Shown here: in pieces, positions 1-5,295 of the stretch
Numbering within the stretch: position 1 is the stretch's first letter
How the letters are laid out: each line of letters opens with the position of its first letter
The notes under the pieces: model-generated
The model's input: only the letters and a program-made list of their open reading frames with translations
The model's database searches: none
What the model was told of the DNA's origin: nothing
Program-made: the position numbers and the translations under genes
From: an uncultured Oscillospiraceae bacterium
GTDB taxonomy: Bacteria; Bacillota; Clostridia; Oscillospirales; Acutalibacteraceae
Reading direction: 5' to 3'
Length of the DNA stretch: 5,501 nt
Assembly: GCA_900554535.1 (NCBI GenBank)
Contig: USIA01000125.1
Coordinates: forward strand, 1 to 5,501

Positions 1-1198
1 CAGCCGTTGCCTCGGTCAACGGCTCCGCCTGCTCCTCTTCCTCGAGTTTGATGCCCTTGGCCTCAAACATGCCCATGATCTCCTCAAAAGTCAGGACAAA
101 GTCCACGTCGCTGCGAATCGTGCGGCGGCTGGCTTCCAGCTTCTTGGCCGCGCAGGGGCCGACAAACACGACCTTGCAGCCCGGGTGCTCCTTCTTCAGG
201 CGGCGGGCTGTCAATACCATCGGGGTCAGCGCCATGGAAATATACGGGGCAAACTCCGGGAACTCCTTCTTGGCCATCACAGACCATGCCGGGCAGCAGG
301 ATGTCGCCAGGAATGGCTGTTTTTCCGGCACCTTATCGAGAAAATCGTGCGCCTCTTCAATGGTGCACAGGTCTGCGCCCACGGCAACCTCCGCCATGTC
401 CGTAAAGCCCAGGTCCTTGATTGCGGCGCGCAGCTTTTCGGGCGTCACCTTGGGGCCGAACTGACCGACAAAGGCGGGCGCAACCGCCGCATAAATCTCG
501 CCGCCCTCCTTGAGTGCATGTACGGTTTGGAAGATCTGACCCTTGTCGGCGATGGCGCCAAAGGGGCAACTGACCAGGCACTGGCCGCAGGAAACGCAGC
601 GGTCATAATTGATTTCCGCATGACCATCTGCATCTGAAGAAATTGCGTCCATGCCACAGGCCGCGGCACAGGGGCGTTCCATCTTGACGATCGCATGATA
701 AGGGCATGCAGCCACACAGCGACCGCACTTGATGCAGGCGTCCTGGTCGATGACGCTCTTTGTGCTGCCGTCCGCCGCAGCATGTACCGCATGCTTCGGG
801 CAAACCTCACGGCACGGATGCTCCAGGCAGCCCTGGCACAAATCGCTGACACGTACGGTCTTTTCCGGGCAAGCGTTGCAGGCAAATTTGATCACATTGA
901 TTAGCGGTGGATCATAATATTTTTCCGCAATGGCGCTTTCCTCCACGCCCTGCGAAATCGGCGCGTGCTGATCCATCGGACGCAGCGGCAACCCCATCGT
1001 CAGCCGCAACCGCTCGCCAATAATTGCGCGCTCCAGGAAAATGCTGTCGCGGTAGCTGGCGTGTTTGCCAGGCAAAATTTTATAGGGCAATTCCTCAATG
1101 CGGGAATAATCGCCACCCTCATACGCCAGGCGTGCCACCTCGGTAAATACCTTGCGGCGAATTTCGGTAATAGAAGAATGAATACCTCTTGTTGCCAT
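1..1198 (-). CDS. Monomeric [FeFe] hydrogenase, ferredoxin-rich, group B-like (C-terminus off the left edge)
   Basis: The reading frame is open for 399 codons from the ATG at 1198 and leaves the window without a stop. AAAGGAG at 1208-1214, 9 nt upstream, fixes the start. The product should be a cytosolic iron-sulfur enzyme that interconverts protons, electrons and H2. Visible in order: a Cys-rich region with C107xxC110 and C121xxC124xxxxC129xxxC133P; a 4Fe-4S ferredoxin motif C155xxC158xxC161xxxC165P; C177 and C181 in RPCAAACGMDAI; a second ferredoxin motif C201xxC204xxC207xxxC211P; then the catalytic H-domain with TSCCPAW (299-305) and GPCAAKK (347-353). These carry H-cluster ligands C302 and C349, and C301 matches the proton-relay Cys of CpI. 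The third H-cluster motif should lie beyond the left edge. Having Gly rather than Met in GPCxxKK fits group B rather than the classical group A enzymes; this subgroup call is from memory of the family. Electron partner is probably ferredoxin. No maturases are in view. Confidence 0.93.
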   Translation of the reverse strand, partial: MATRGIHSSITEIRRKVFTEVARLAYEGGDYSRIEELPYKILPGKHASYRDSIFLERAIIGERLRLTMGLPLRPMDQHAPISQGVEESAIAEKYYDPPLINVIKFACNACPEKTVRVSDLCQGCLEHPCREVCPKHAVHAAADGSTKSVIDQDACIKCGRCVAACPYHAIVKMERPCAAACGMDAISSDADGHAEINYDRCVSCGQCLVSCPFGAIADKGQIFQTVHALKEGGEIYAAVAPAFVGQFGPKVTPEKLRAAIKDLGFTDMAEVAVGADLCTIEEAHDFLDKVPEKQPFLATSCCPAWSVMAKKEFPEFAPYISMALTPMVLTARRLKKEHPGCKVVFVGPCAAKKLEASRRTIRSDVDFVLTFEEIMGMFEAKGIKLEEEEQAEPLTEATA

Positions 1199-1207
1199 TT
1201 TACAATA

Positions 1208-1214
1208 CTCCTTT
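1208..1214 (-). promoter_or_regulatory. Ribosome binding site of the hydrogenase gene
   Basis: AAAGGAG on the minus strand, 9 nt before the ATG at 1198. It is a near-consensus Shine-Dalgarno and excludes later Met codons as starts. Confidence 0.8.
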
Positions 1215-1271
1215 ATTGACTTCCAAAACTCCCCAGCAACCCCATCTCAACCAATTTGAGGCAGAGTTTGC

Positions 1272-1289
1272 TTGATAAAACTTTGTCAA
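1272..1289. promoter_or_regulatory. Candidate Rex (redox repressor) operator before the hydrogenase gene
   Basis: The 18-bp sequence TTGATAAAACTTTGTCAA is an imperfect palindrome in which 7 of 9 positions pair across the centre. It matches 11 of the 14 defined bases of the clostridial Rex consensus TTGTTAAnnnnTTAACAA as I recall it. It starts a few bases downstream of the predicted transcription start (about 1293), where a bound repressor would block transcription. Rex is known to control hydrogenase and fermentation genes in clostridia according to the NADH/NAD+ ratio. The palindrome is seen; binding by Rex is inferred. AT-rich DNA can give such matches by chance. Confidence 0.42.
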
Positions 1290-1299
1290 TTCCAAGCTT

Positions 1300-1328
1300 A
1301 TTATACCAGAAAAAGCGACACTTGTCTT
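1300..1328 (-). promoter_or_regulatory. Promoter of the hydrogenase gene
   Basis: On the minus strand the -10 is a perfect TATAAT (1300-1305) extended by TGG directly upstream. A 17-bp spacer separates it from AAGACA (1323-1328), which matches the -35 consensus at 4 of 6 positions. The DNA upstream (about 1329-1366) is runs of A and T, as in UP elements. The predicted leader is about 95 nt. This spacing and the extended -10 make it one of the best promoters in the window. Confidence 0.72.
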
Positions 1329-1363
1329 GCAAAAAACATTATTTTTTTAGAAATTTTGCTTTT

Positions 1364-1636
1364 TTAACCCATCAAGCCCGCGAAAAACATCTCATAAGCA
1401 TCTGCCCACTCAGCGATCGGTTCTTCCGCGCGGCCATTGCAGGCGCAGAAGATGTCATCGAGCATCTGCTCTCCCATCTCGAACAGCTCTCCAACGGTCA
1501 GCGGATATCCATTTTCCGTCGCGCAGGTGCAAAACGCATCCATCGGATCTTCTGCGCTGCGCGTATCGAGCAGCGCTTGGCGCAGGGCAGGATTGTGGCG
1601 GGCGTCATCCAGCAGGCGGACCATTACTTCATTCAT
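1364..1636 (-). CDS. Nif11-like small protein, 90 residues, two CxC pairs
   Basis: The start is placed at the ATG at 1636 because AAAGGAG (1647-1653) lies 10 nt upstream. A longer in-frame start at 1729 would put a strong hairpin and this ribosome binding site inside the coding region. Residues about 5-52 follow the pattern of Nif11 leader-type domains: a helix with D11, then NPALR (15-19), an acidic EDP (29-31), and ENGYPLTVGEL (41-51). After it come a helix, C64-A-C66, N67 G68, and an acidic/aromatic tail with W77, Y81, F84 and F85. C36xC38 and C64xC66 form two symmetric CxC pairs that could bind metal or form disulfides. Nif11 domains occur in nitrogen-fixation-linked proteins and as leaders of ribosomally made peptide natural products. 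There is no double-Gly cleavage site and no modifying enzyme in view, so a precursor role is only a possibility. Real function unknown. No clear GC-rich terminator follows. Confidence 0.72.
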   Translation of the reverse strand: MNEVMVRLLDDARHNPALRQALLDTRSAEDPMDAFCTCATENGYPLTVGELFEMGEQMLDDIFCACNGRAEEPIAEWADAYEMFFAGLMG

Positions 1637-1646
1637 GATACGGACA

Positions 1647-1653
1647 CTCCTTT
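1647..1653 (-). promoter_or_regulatory. Ribosome binding site of the Nif11-like gene
   Basis: AAAGGAG on the minus strand, 10 nt before the ATG at 1636. It decides that start over the upstream in-frame ATG at 1729. It lies only 1 nt from the foot of the small hairpin at 1655-1671, so that structure could affect access to it. Confidence 0.75.
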
Positions 1654-1654
1654 C

Positions 1655-1671
1655 CCTTTTCCCAGAAAAGG
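1655..1671 (-). promoter_or_regulatory. Small leader hairpin competing with the terminator-like stem
   Basis: On the minus strand CCTTTTC and GAAAAGG form a perfect 7-bp stem around the loop TGG. It consumes the T-run and the last two bases of the larger hairpin (1670-1702), so the two structures cannot form fully together. That is the geometry of an attenuator/anti-terminator pair. The pairing is seen; a regulatory role is inferred. Confidence 0.35.
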
Positions 1672-1702
1672 CGGTGCGCAGGGCTTCACCCCGCGGACCG
1701 CC
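1666..1702 (-). terminator. Terminator-like hairpin in the leader of the Nif11-like gene
   Basis: On the minus strand GGCGGT, CGC and GGG pair in turn with CCC, GCG and ACCGCC around a 6-nt loop. That makes 12 base pairs with one mismatch and one bulged T, followed by TTTT (1669-1666). It is about 100 nt after the signal peptidase stop at 1802, so it could end that operon's transcript. The only good promoter for the small gene (1742-1770) lies upstream of it, so the hairpin would also sit in that gene's leader and act as an attenuator. The T-run is short, so termination may be partial. Confidence 0.5.
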
Positions 1703-1741
1703 CTGTCCTTGTTCGCATCTTTTCAGCAATCTGATAAGTAT

Positions 1742-1770
1742 ACTATACCGGAAACCAACGCAATTTGCAA
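1742..1770 (-). promoter_or_regulatory. Promoter of the Nif11-like gene
   Basis: On the minus strand TTGCAA (-35, 1765-1770) and TATAGT (-10, 1742-1747) are separated by 17 bp, giving a leader of about 100 nt. A short palindrome, GCAAG-TAT-CTTGC (1767-1779), covers the -35 and could be an operator or a leftover stem after the signal peptidase gene. Confidence 0.55.
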
Positions 1771-1801
1771 GTATCTTGCGCTTCCATCTGTTGGCTTCGC
1801 C

Positions 1802-2380
1802 TCAAAAAGTGCGGATGGCATCAAACGGGAAAATACGCAATACGACTTTGCCCATAATACTCCCGCTGTCCACTGGTCCGATTGCACGGCTGTCTTCGGA
1901 ATTGTTGCGATTATCCCCCATCAGAAAGACCTGCCCCTCCGGGACTACCAAATCCACATTGCTGCCAGACCATTTTGATTCTTTGACATAGGGTTCTGAA
2001 AGCTGCTGACCGTTGACGGTCACCGTGCCATCCTGCACCTGCACATGGTCGCCGCCAACGCCGATGACGCGCTTAATCAGATTTTCATGGAGCGGGTTAT
2101 CCTTGTCCACCACCACAATATCCCCGCGCGCCGGGTTATAATTGAGTTCCCAGAGGATAACCAGATCGCCGTTGTGACAGGTGTCCTGCATGCTGGGGCC
2201 GACCACTCGGCTGGGCCGGGCGATGAAGGTTGTAAACAGAACCACCGCCGCAACCGTAATGATACACGGCCGCAGAACCGACCAGACGCTCTCTTTCTTT
2301 TCGATATATCGAGAGCGGGAGCGTTGCTTCGGCTTCGAGTCGATATACCGGGAGCGCTGTTTCTGTTTCGAGTTCTGCAT
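1802..2380 (-). CDS. lepB: Type I signal peptidase (second of a tandem pair), 192 residues
   Basis: A membrane-anchored serine peptidase of the LepB/SipS family (S26) that cuts signal peptides off exported proteins on the outer face of the membrane. Residues 1-30 are a cytoplasmic tail rich in Lys, Arg and Ser; about 39-53 is the single membrane anchor. S63 in GPSM is the nucleophile, K103 in KRVIGVGGD the general base, and GDNRNNSEDSR (155-165) is the conserved box before the C-terminal strand. All catalytic boxes are intact, so it should be active. The familiar Pro in SMxPT is Asp here (SMQDT), as in the sister protein. GGAGGGAG (2390-2397), 9 nt upstream, supports the ATG at 2380. The gene starts 34 nt after the sister gene with no promoter between, so it is the last gene of the flippase operon. 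From residue 27 on, about 127 of 166 residues match the sister. Odd: the tail holds a repeated QRSRYI motif absent from the sister. Confidence 0.95.
   Translation of the reverse strand: MQNSKQKQRSRYIDSKPKQRSRSRYIEKKESVWSVLRPCIITVAAVVLFTTFIARPSRVVGPSMQDTCHNGDLVILWELNYNPARGDIVVVDKDNPLHENLIKRVIGVGGDHVQVQDGTVTVNGQQLSEPYVKESKWSGSNVDLVVPEGQVFLMGDNRNNSEDSRAIGPVDSGSIMGKVVLRIFPFDAIRTF
2139..2167. repeat. 29-bp exact direct repeat, copy in the second signal peptidase gene
   Basis: Identical to 2755-2783 at an offset of 616 bp, within genes that are similar along most of their length. It codes for equivalent residues (around ILWELNY) in both proteins, so it comes from the gene duplication and is not an independent element. 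Confidence 0.8.
2300..2362 (-). repeat. Degenerate internal repeat in the signal peptidase N-terminal tail
   Basis: Residues 7-14 read KQRSRYID and residues 18-27 read KQRSRSRYIE. The underlying DNA is also similar between the two units, which suggests slippage or local duplication that lengthened the tail. The sister peptidase has no counterpart here, only a Lys/Glu-rich tail. Confidence 0.6.
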
Positions 2381-2414
2381 AGACCAGTTCTCCCTCCATC
2401 TGCTTCCCGATCAG

Positions 2415-2969
2415 TCAAGTAAAGGTGCGAATTGTATCAAAGGGGAAGATGCGCACGGCCACCTTCCCGATAATATCTTTTTGCGACACTGGTCCGATCA
2501 CGCGGCTGTCGGAGGAATGGTTGCGGTTATCCCCCATCAGAAAGACGTCCCCATCCGGCACGATGAGATCCGCATTGTTGCCACTCCATTGTTGTTCCTT
2601 GACATAGGGCTCCGAAAGCTGCTTGCCGTTGACAGTCACCGTACCATCCTGCACCTGCACGTGGTCCCCACCAATGCCAATGACGCGCTTGACCAGCGTC
2701 TCGTTGAGCGCGTTGTCTTGGTTGACGACGACAACATCTCCGCGCTCCGGCTTGTAATTGAGTTCCCAGAGGATAACCAGATCTCCGTTGTGGAACGTGT
2801 CTTCCATGCTGTGACCGACCACACGGCTTGGCCGCGCAATAAACGTAATCACCAGCAGGACCACCACCACCGTGATGATGCATGGCCGCAGAATCGACCA
2901 GATGCTTTCCTTTTTTTCCGGTTCCTTTTTCTTCTCGTGGGTCTGATTTTCCGTTTTTTCCGTTTGCAT
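2415..2969 (-). CDS. lepB: Type I signal peptidase (first of a tandem pair), 184 residues
   Basis: Same enzyme family as its neighbour. A charged cytoplasmic tail (residues 1-22, mostly Lys and Glu) precedes the membrane anchor (about 30-45). S54 in GHSM is the nucleophile, K94 in KRVIGIGGD the general base, and GDNRNHSSDSR (146-156) the last conserved box. An in-frame ATG at 2975 directly abuts the Shine-Dalgarno AGGAGG and is too close for initiation. The ATG at 2969 has a 6-nt spacing and gives a protein starting MQ, as in the sister, so 2969 is chosen. The gene begins 34 nt after the flippase stop. The residue before the catalytic Ser is His here and Pro in the sister, which could shift substrate choice; that is inference. 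Members of 180-195 residues are normal for Gram-positive bacteria. Confidence 0.95.
   Translation of the reverse strand: MQTEKTENQTHEKKKEPEKKESIWSILRPCIITVVVVLLVITFIARPSRVVGHSMEDTFHNGDLVILWELNYKPERGDVVVVNQDNALNETLVKRVIGIGGDHVQVQDGTVTVNGKQLSEPYVKEQQWSGNNADLIVPDGDVFLMGDNRNHSSDSRVIGPVSQKDIIGKVAVRIFPFDTIRTFT
2755..2783. repeat. 29-bp exact direct repeat, copy in the first signal peptidase gene
   Basis: Partner of 2139-2167. Homologous recombination between the copies would remove 616 bp and leave one in-frame hybrid peptidase. Confidence 0.8.
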
Positions 2970-2975
2970 GGGCAT

Positions 2976-2981
2976 CCTCCT
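2976..2981 (-). promoter_or_regulatory. Ribosome binding site deciding the start of the first signal peptidase
   Basis: AGGAGG on the minus strand touches the ATG at 2975 (0 nt) and lies 6 nt from the ATG at 2969. Only the second spacing suits initiation. Confidence 0.7.
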
Positions 2982-3003
2982 CTGTTCGGTCCTAAACCGC
3001 TGT

Positions 3004-4335
3004 TTATTTACCGCGGCGCAGCGCCTTTGTGACCAGCGTGGTCTCCGCCTTGGTCGGCACGATCAGCCAAAGCACATTGGTGTGCGTAAATTTACAATAG
3101 ATGATCAACACCGCCACCGCCTGCACCACCATGGAGACGCTGGTCGCCAGCGCGATGCCGTTGATCCCCATGCTGGGGATCAAGAGGATGGTCGCCACAA
3201 TATTGGCCACAATGCCCAGCACCGTGGGCAAAATATTCAGCTCCGGCCGGCCGTATGCAGAGATGGAATTGGCCAGCACCTTGACATAGGAAATGAATAC
3301 CGAACCGATAATTAAGTAGCGCAGCGGGTCAATGGCCTTGACATATTTCGGAAAAATGATCGGCACAAAAAACTGAGCCACCAGTACGATCAGAATCGCG
3401 CAAATGATTGTAATATACATGACGATCTTACACGAAAGCTGGGTGATGCGTCTCTTGTCTCCGTCGTCGTGCATACTTGCCACGCGGCTGGTAATGACCA
3501 GGCTGACCGCTTCCGGCAAAATCCAAACCTGCCGCATGATTGTGAAAGCGGCGTTATAAATTCCGAACTCCGCCACGCCATAGACGCCTTGTACAATGTA
3601 GTTGCCGATGTAGCTGTTGATGTAGGTCATCAGGTTGCTGGCATACGCTTTCAGGCCATACTGAAACATGGGCTTGGCCGGCACCGGGTGATCGTCTATT
3701 TCCGCAGCCTGCGGCTGCGGCCCGTTCCAACGCTTGGTGCAGATATATGCCAGCACGACCGCAGCTGCAGAGATTCCGATGGCCGAACCGACCAAAAGCG
3801 CCGCTGAAGGGAACCACAACGTCAGCACGGCGAATACCGTCACGAGGATGCGCTGAAGCAGGTTAATCATATTGTATGATTTAAACTTATTTTCGCCGCG
3901 CAAGATGCCCGTCATGACATTAAACAGGAAAGAGCACGCCGTGTAGATGACGATACAAATCAAATAGGGCGAAGGCGTTTCTTTAAAGAAGGTAGAGGTT
4001 CCATTAAGCAGGAACAGCACCACCGACGACACGGCCACCAGAAAAATGCCCACGCCGACGGTCAGCTTTTTGATCGCCTTGCTCGTGTTTTTGATGGTAT
4101 AGCGCGCAACATAATAGATGATGGCGCTGTTGAGGCTGAAGCCCAGGCAGGTGAAAAAGCCCTCGCCCCAGGTCTGCACCTGATTGTAAATGCCCTTATC
4201 AAATGGGTCCAGGCGGGTCAGAACAGCGAGTGACGCGATCAACCCCATAACGGACCCAAAGGCGTTCGTACCAAATGTGCTCAGCGTGTCGCGCACCATG
4301 GAGGAACGCTGCGGTTTTTTGGGTGTCTGCTTCAT
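3004..4335 (-). CDS. Polysaccharide/lipid-linked oligosaccharide flippase, Wzx-like (MOP superfamily), 443 residues
   Basis: A polytopic inner-membrane protein of the MATE/Wzx/MurJ superfamily that probably turns a lipid-linked glycan to the outer face of the membrane. After a basic N-terminus come roughly 12-14 hydrophobic segments. The first half opens with the family-like TFGTNAFGSVMGLIASLAVL. The second half holds FGIYNAAFTIMRQVWILPEA, then GRPELNILPTVLGIVANI and MGINGIALATSVSMVVQAVA, which match the C-terminal polysaccharide-synthesis domain; the tail is basic (RRGK). The ATG at 4335 is chosen because AGGAG (4342-4346) is 6 nt upstream. An ATG at 4341 abuts that site, and one at 4368 has no site of its own. 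It is the first gene of an operon with two signal peptidases, so it probably belongs to envelope assembly. No glycosyltransferases are in view, so the substrate cannot be named; a MurJ role or another exported lipid-linked substrate is possible. Confidence 0.88.
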   Translation of the reverse strand: MKQTPKKPQRSSMVRDTLSTFGTNAFGSVMGLIASLAVLTRLDPFDKGIYNQVQTWGEGFFTCLGFSLNSAIIYYVARYTIKNTSKAIKKLTVGVGIFLVAVSSVVLFLLNGTSTFFKETPSPYLICIVIYTACSFLFNVMTGILRGENKFKSYNMINLLQRILVTVFAVLTLWFPSAALLVGSAIGISAAAVVLAYICTKRWNGPQPQAAEIDDHPVPAKPMFQYGLKAYASNLMTYINSYIGNYIVQGVYGVAEFGIYNAAFTIMRQVWILPEAVSLVITSRVASMHDDGDKRRITQLSCKIVMYITIICAILIVLVAQFFVPIIFPKYVKAIDPLRYLIIGSVFISYVKVLANSISAYGRPELNILPTVLGIVANIVATILLIPSMGINGIALATSVSMVVQAVAVLIIYCKFTHTNVLWLIVPTKAETTLVTKALRRGK

Positions 4336-4341
4336 ACACAT

Positions 4342-4346
4342 CTCCT
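4342..4346 (-). promoter_or_regulatory. Ribosome binding site deciding the flippase start
   Basis: AGGAG on the minus strand, 6 nt before the ATG at 4335. It directly touches an alternative in-frame ATG at 4341, which is therefore unlikely to be used. Confidence 0.65.
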
Positions 4347-4352
4347 GCTTTA

Positions 4353-4367
4353 TGCGGCAGGGCCGCA
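4353..4367 (-). promoter_or_regulatory. Short GC hairpin in the flippase leader
   Basis: TGCGGC and GCCGCA pair perfectly (6 bp) around a 3-nt loop, 6 nt upstream of the ribosome binding site. No T-run follows, so it is not a terminator. It may shield or stabilise the 5' end of the message. Confidence 0.3.
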
Positions 4368-4403
4368 AAGGATGGCAGCGTCGAAACCGGCGCTTGAAAA
4401 ATT

Positions 4404-4432
4404 ATTATACCATCGTTTGTCGGGAAGAACAA
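4404..4432 (-). promoter_or_regulatory. Promoter of the flippase-signal peptidase operon
   Basis: On the minus strand a perfect TATAAT (4404-4409) is extended by TGG. A weak -35, TTGTTC (4427-4432), lies 17 bp upstream. The leader is about 60 nt. It is the only convincing promoter for the three genes from 4335 to 1802, whose spacers are 34 nt each. Confidence 0.65.
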
Positions 4433-4435
4433 CCC

Positions 4436-4467
4436 AAAAACGCCCGGCATCTCGACATGCCAGGCGT
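4436..4467 (-). terminator. Rho-independent terminator of the ECF transporter gene
   Basis: On the minus strand ACGCCTGGCAT and ATGCCGGGCGT form an 11-bp stem (one G-T pair) around a 6-nt loop, followed by a run of T. It begins 26 nt after the ECF stop codon. It isolates that gene from the flippase promoter just downstream. Confidence 0.85.
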
Positions 4468-4492
4468 CCAAACTGTAAACTTTTCGTGACGG

Positions 4493-5263
4493 TCAGCCGG
4501 AAAAAGCGAGGTGATTGCGCTTGAGTGCAGCGCGGATAACGAAAAAGAGCGGGATTGCTACTGCGTCCGCAATAGCTGCGTTGATAAGCGTCACGATCAG
4601 GCGCTCGAGCATCAGCATTGCCAGTGCGCCGGGTGCATTGCCCATCAAAATGCCTTCGACCAGGCCGCTGAGCAGATACAGCACAGAATACGTCAAGGAC
4701 CCGGCAATCGCAGCCAGGATGACACGCAGCAGATGGCTGCGGCCTTCCGTGCGCAAAAGCTTGCCCTGCACACCCCAGGCGATCGCACCGCAGACAAACG
4801 CCATGATAAATTTGGTGACAAAGGTCAAAATAGAGGTATCGGCCCAGCCGGAAACCAGGTCATATAGACCGCCGCCGATGCCTGCCGCCAGACCGCCATA
4901 CACCGGCCCCATCATCAGCCCGGCAAAAACACAAAACACATTGCCAAAGCCGACCTGCGCTTTCATGGAGCCGGGCAGGCGGATGGTCAGGAAAAAGCCC
5001 ACCAGCACCAGCGCAGCCAGCATGCCGGTAAAGGCGATGTTCATGGTCGGACGATTGCCCGTCACATTCCACTCGATTTTTTTTAGCACAAAATACAGGC
5101 ACACCAGTAAACATGCGCCCACCGCACCCGCAAAGGCCAGGCTCGTCAGCTTGCCAAGCGCCGGCCCCTGCGTATAAAGTGCCACCGCCAGCACCACGCA
5201 CGCCGCCGCCAACACACAGTAAACGACCGTGCGCACCGGTTTCATTTTCTTTGACTGTTCCAT
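4493..5263 (-). CDS. ECF transporter S component (substrate-binding membrane subunit), 256 residues
   Basis: An integral membrane protein that should bind a vitamin or similar small molecule and work with a shared EcfA-EcfA'-EcfT energising module, which is not in this window. Two extra N-terminal membrane segments (about 12-30 and 39-61) precede the usual S-component core, making it longer than the typical 170-200 residues. The core starts near residue 74 with a Gly/Ala-rich helix (FTGMLAALVLVGFF). The diagnostic stretch is 105-139: GFGNVFCVFAGLMMGPVYGG, a Gly-rich turn, then LYDLVSG, followed by FVTKFIMAFVCGAIAWG. This matches the pattern of the ECF S families as I recall it. AAGGAGGA (5273-5280), 9 nt upstream, supports the start. 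A divergent GntR-type regulator shares its control region and probably regulates it. The substrate cannot be read from the sequence; vitamin B6 is a guess from context. Confidence 0.85.
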   Translation of the reverse strand: MEQSKKMKPVRTVVYCVLAAACVVLAVALYTQGPALGKLTSLAFAGAVGACLLVCLYFVLKKIEWNVTGNRPTMNIAFTGMLAALVLVGFFLTIRLPGSMKAQVGFGNVFCVFAGLMMGPVYGGLAAGIGGGLYDLVSGWADTSILTFVTKFIMAFVCGAIAWGVQGKLLRTEGRSHLLRVILAAIAGSLTYSVLYLLSGLVEGILMGNAPGALAMLMLERLIVTLINAAIADAVAIPLFFVIRAALKRNHLAFSG

Positions 5264-5295
5264 CGCTTCGTCTCCTCCTTCAAATGGACCAGGGC

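Noticed and set aside
1321..1363. AT-rich stretch after the Nif11-like gene as a terminator
   Set aside because: GCAAAA and TTTTGC can pair, but there is no GC-rich stem and no clean T-run after it. The region is better read as an UP-like element of the hydrogenase promoter.
1637..1729. Longer N-terminus for the Nif11-like protein, starting at 1729
   Set aside because: It would translate a strong terminator-like hairpin and a near-perfect Shine-Dalgarno, and its first 31 residues do not resemble a Nif11 start. The ATG at 1636 has the proper spacing.
1256..1978. Plus-strand open frame of 240 codons
   Set aside because: It spans the Nif11-like gene, its promoter and leader, and part of a signal peptidase on the opposite strand. 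It has no ribosome binding site, no recognisable domain, and low-complexity Arg/Ser/His composition typical of an antisense shadow.
2181..3032. Plus-strand open frame of 283 codons
   Set aside because: It is antisense to both signal peptidase genes, whose catalytic motifs are clear on the minus strand. Its length comes from the codon bias of the duplicated genes.
4515..5177. Plus-strand open frame of 220 codons
   Set aside because: It is fully antisense to the ECF transporter gene, with no ribosome binding site and composition typical of a shadow frame.
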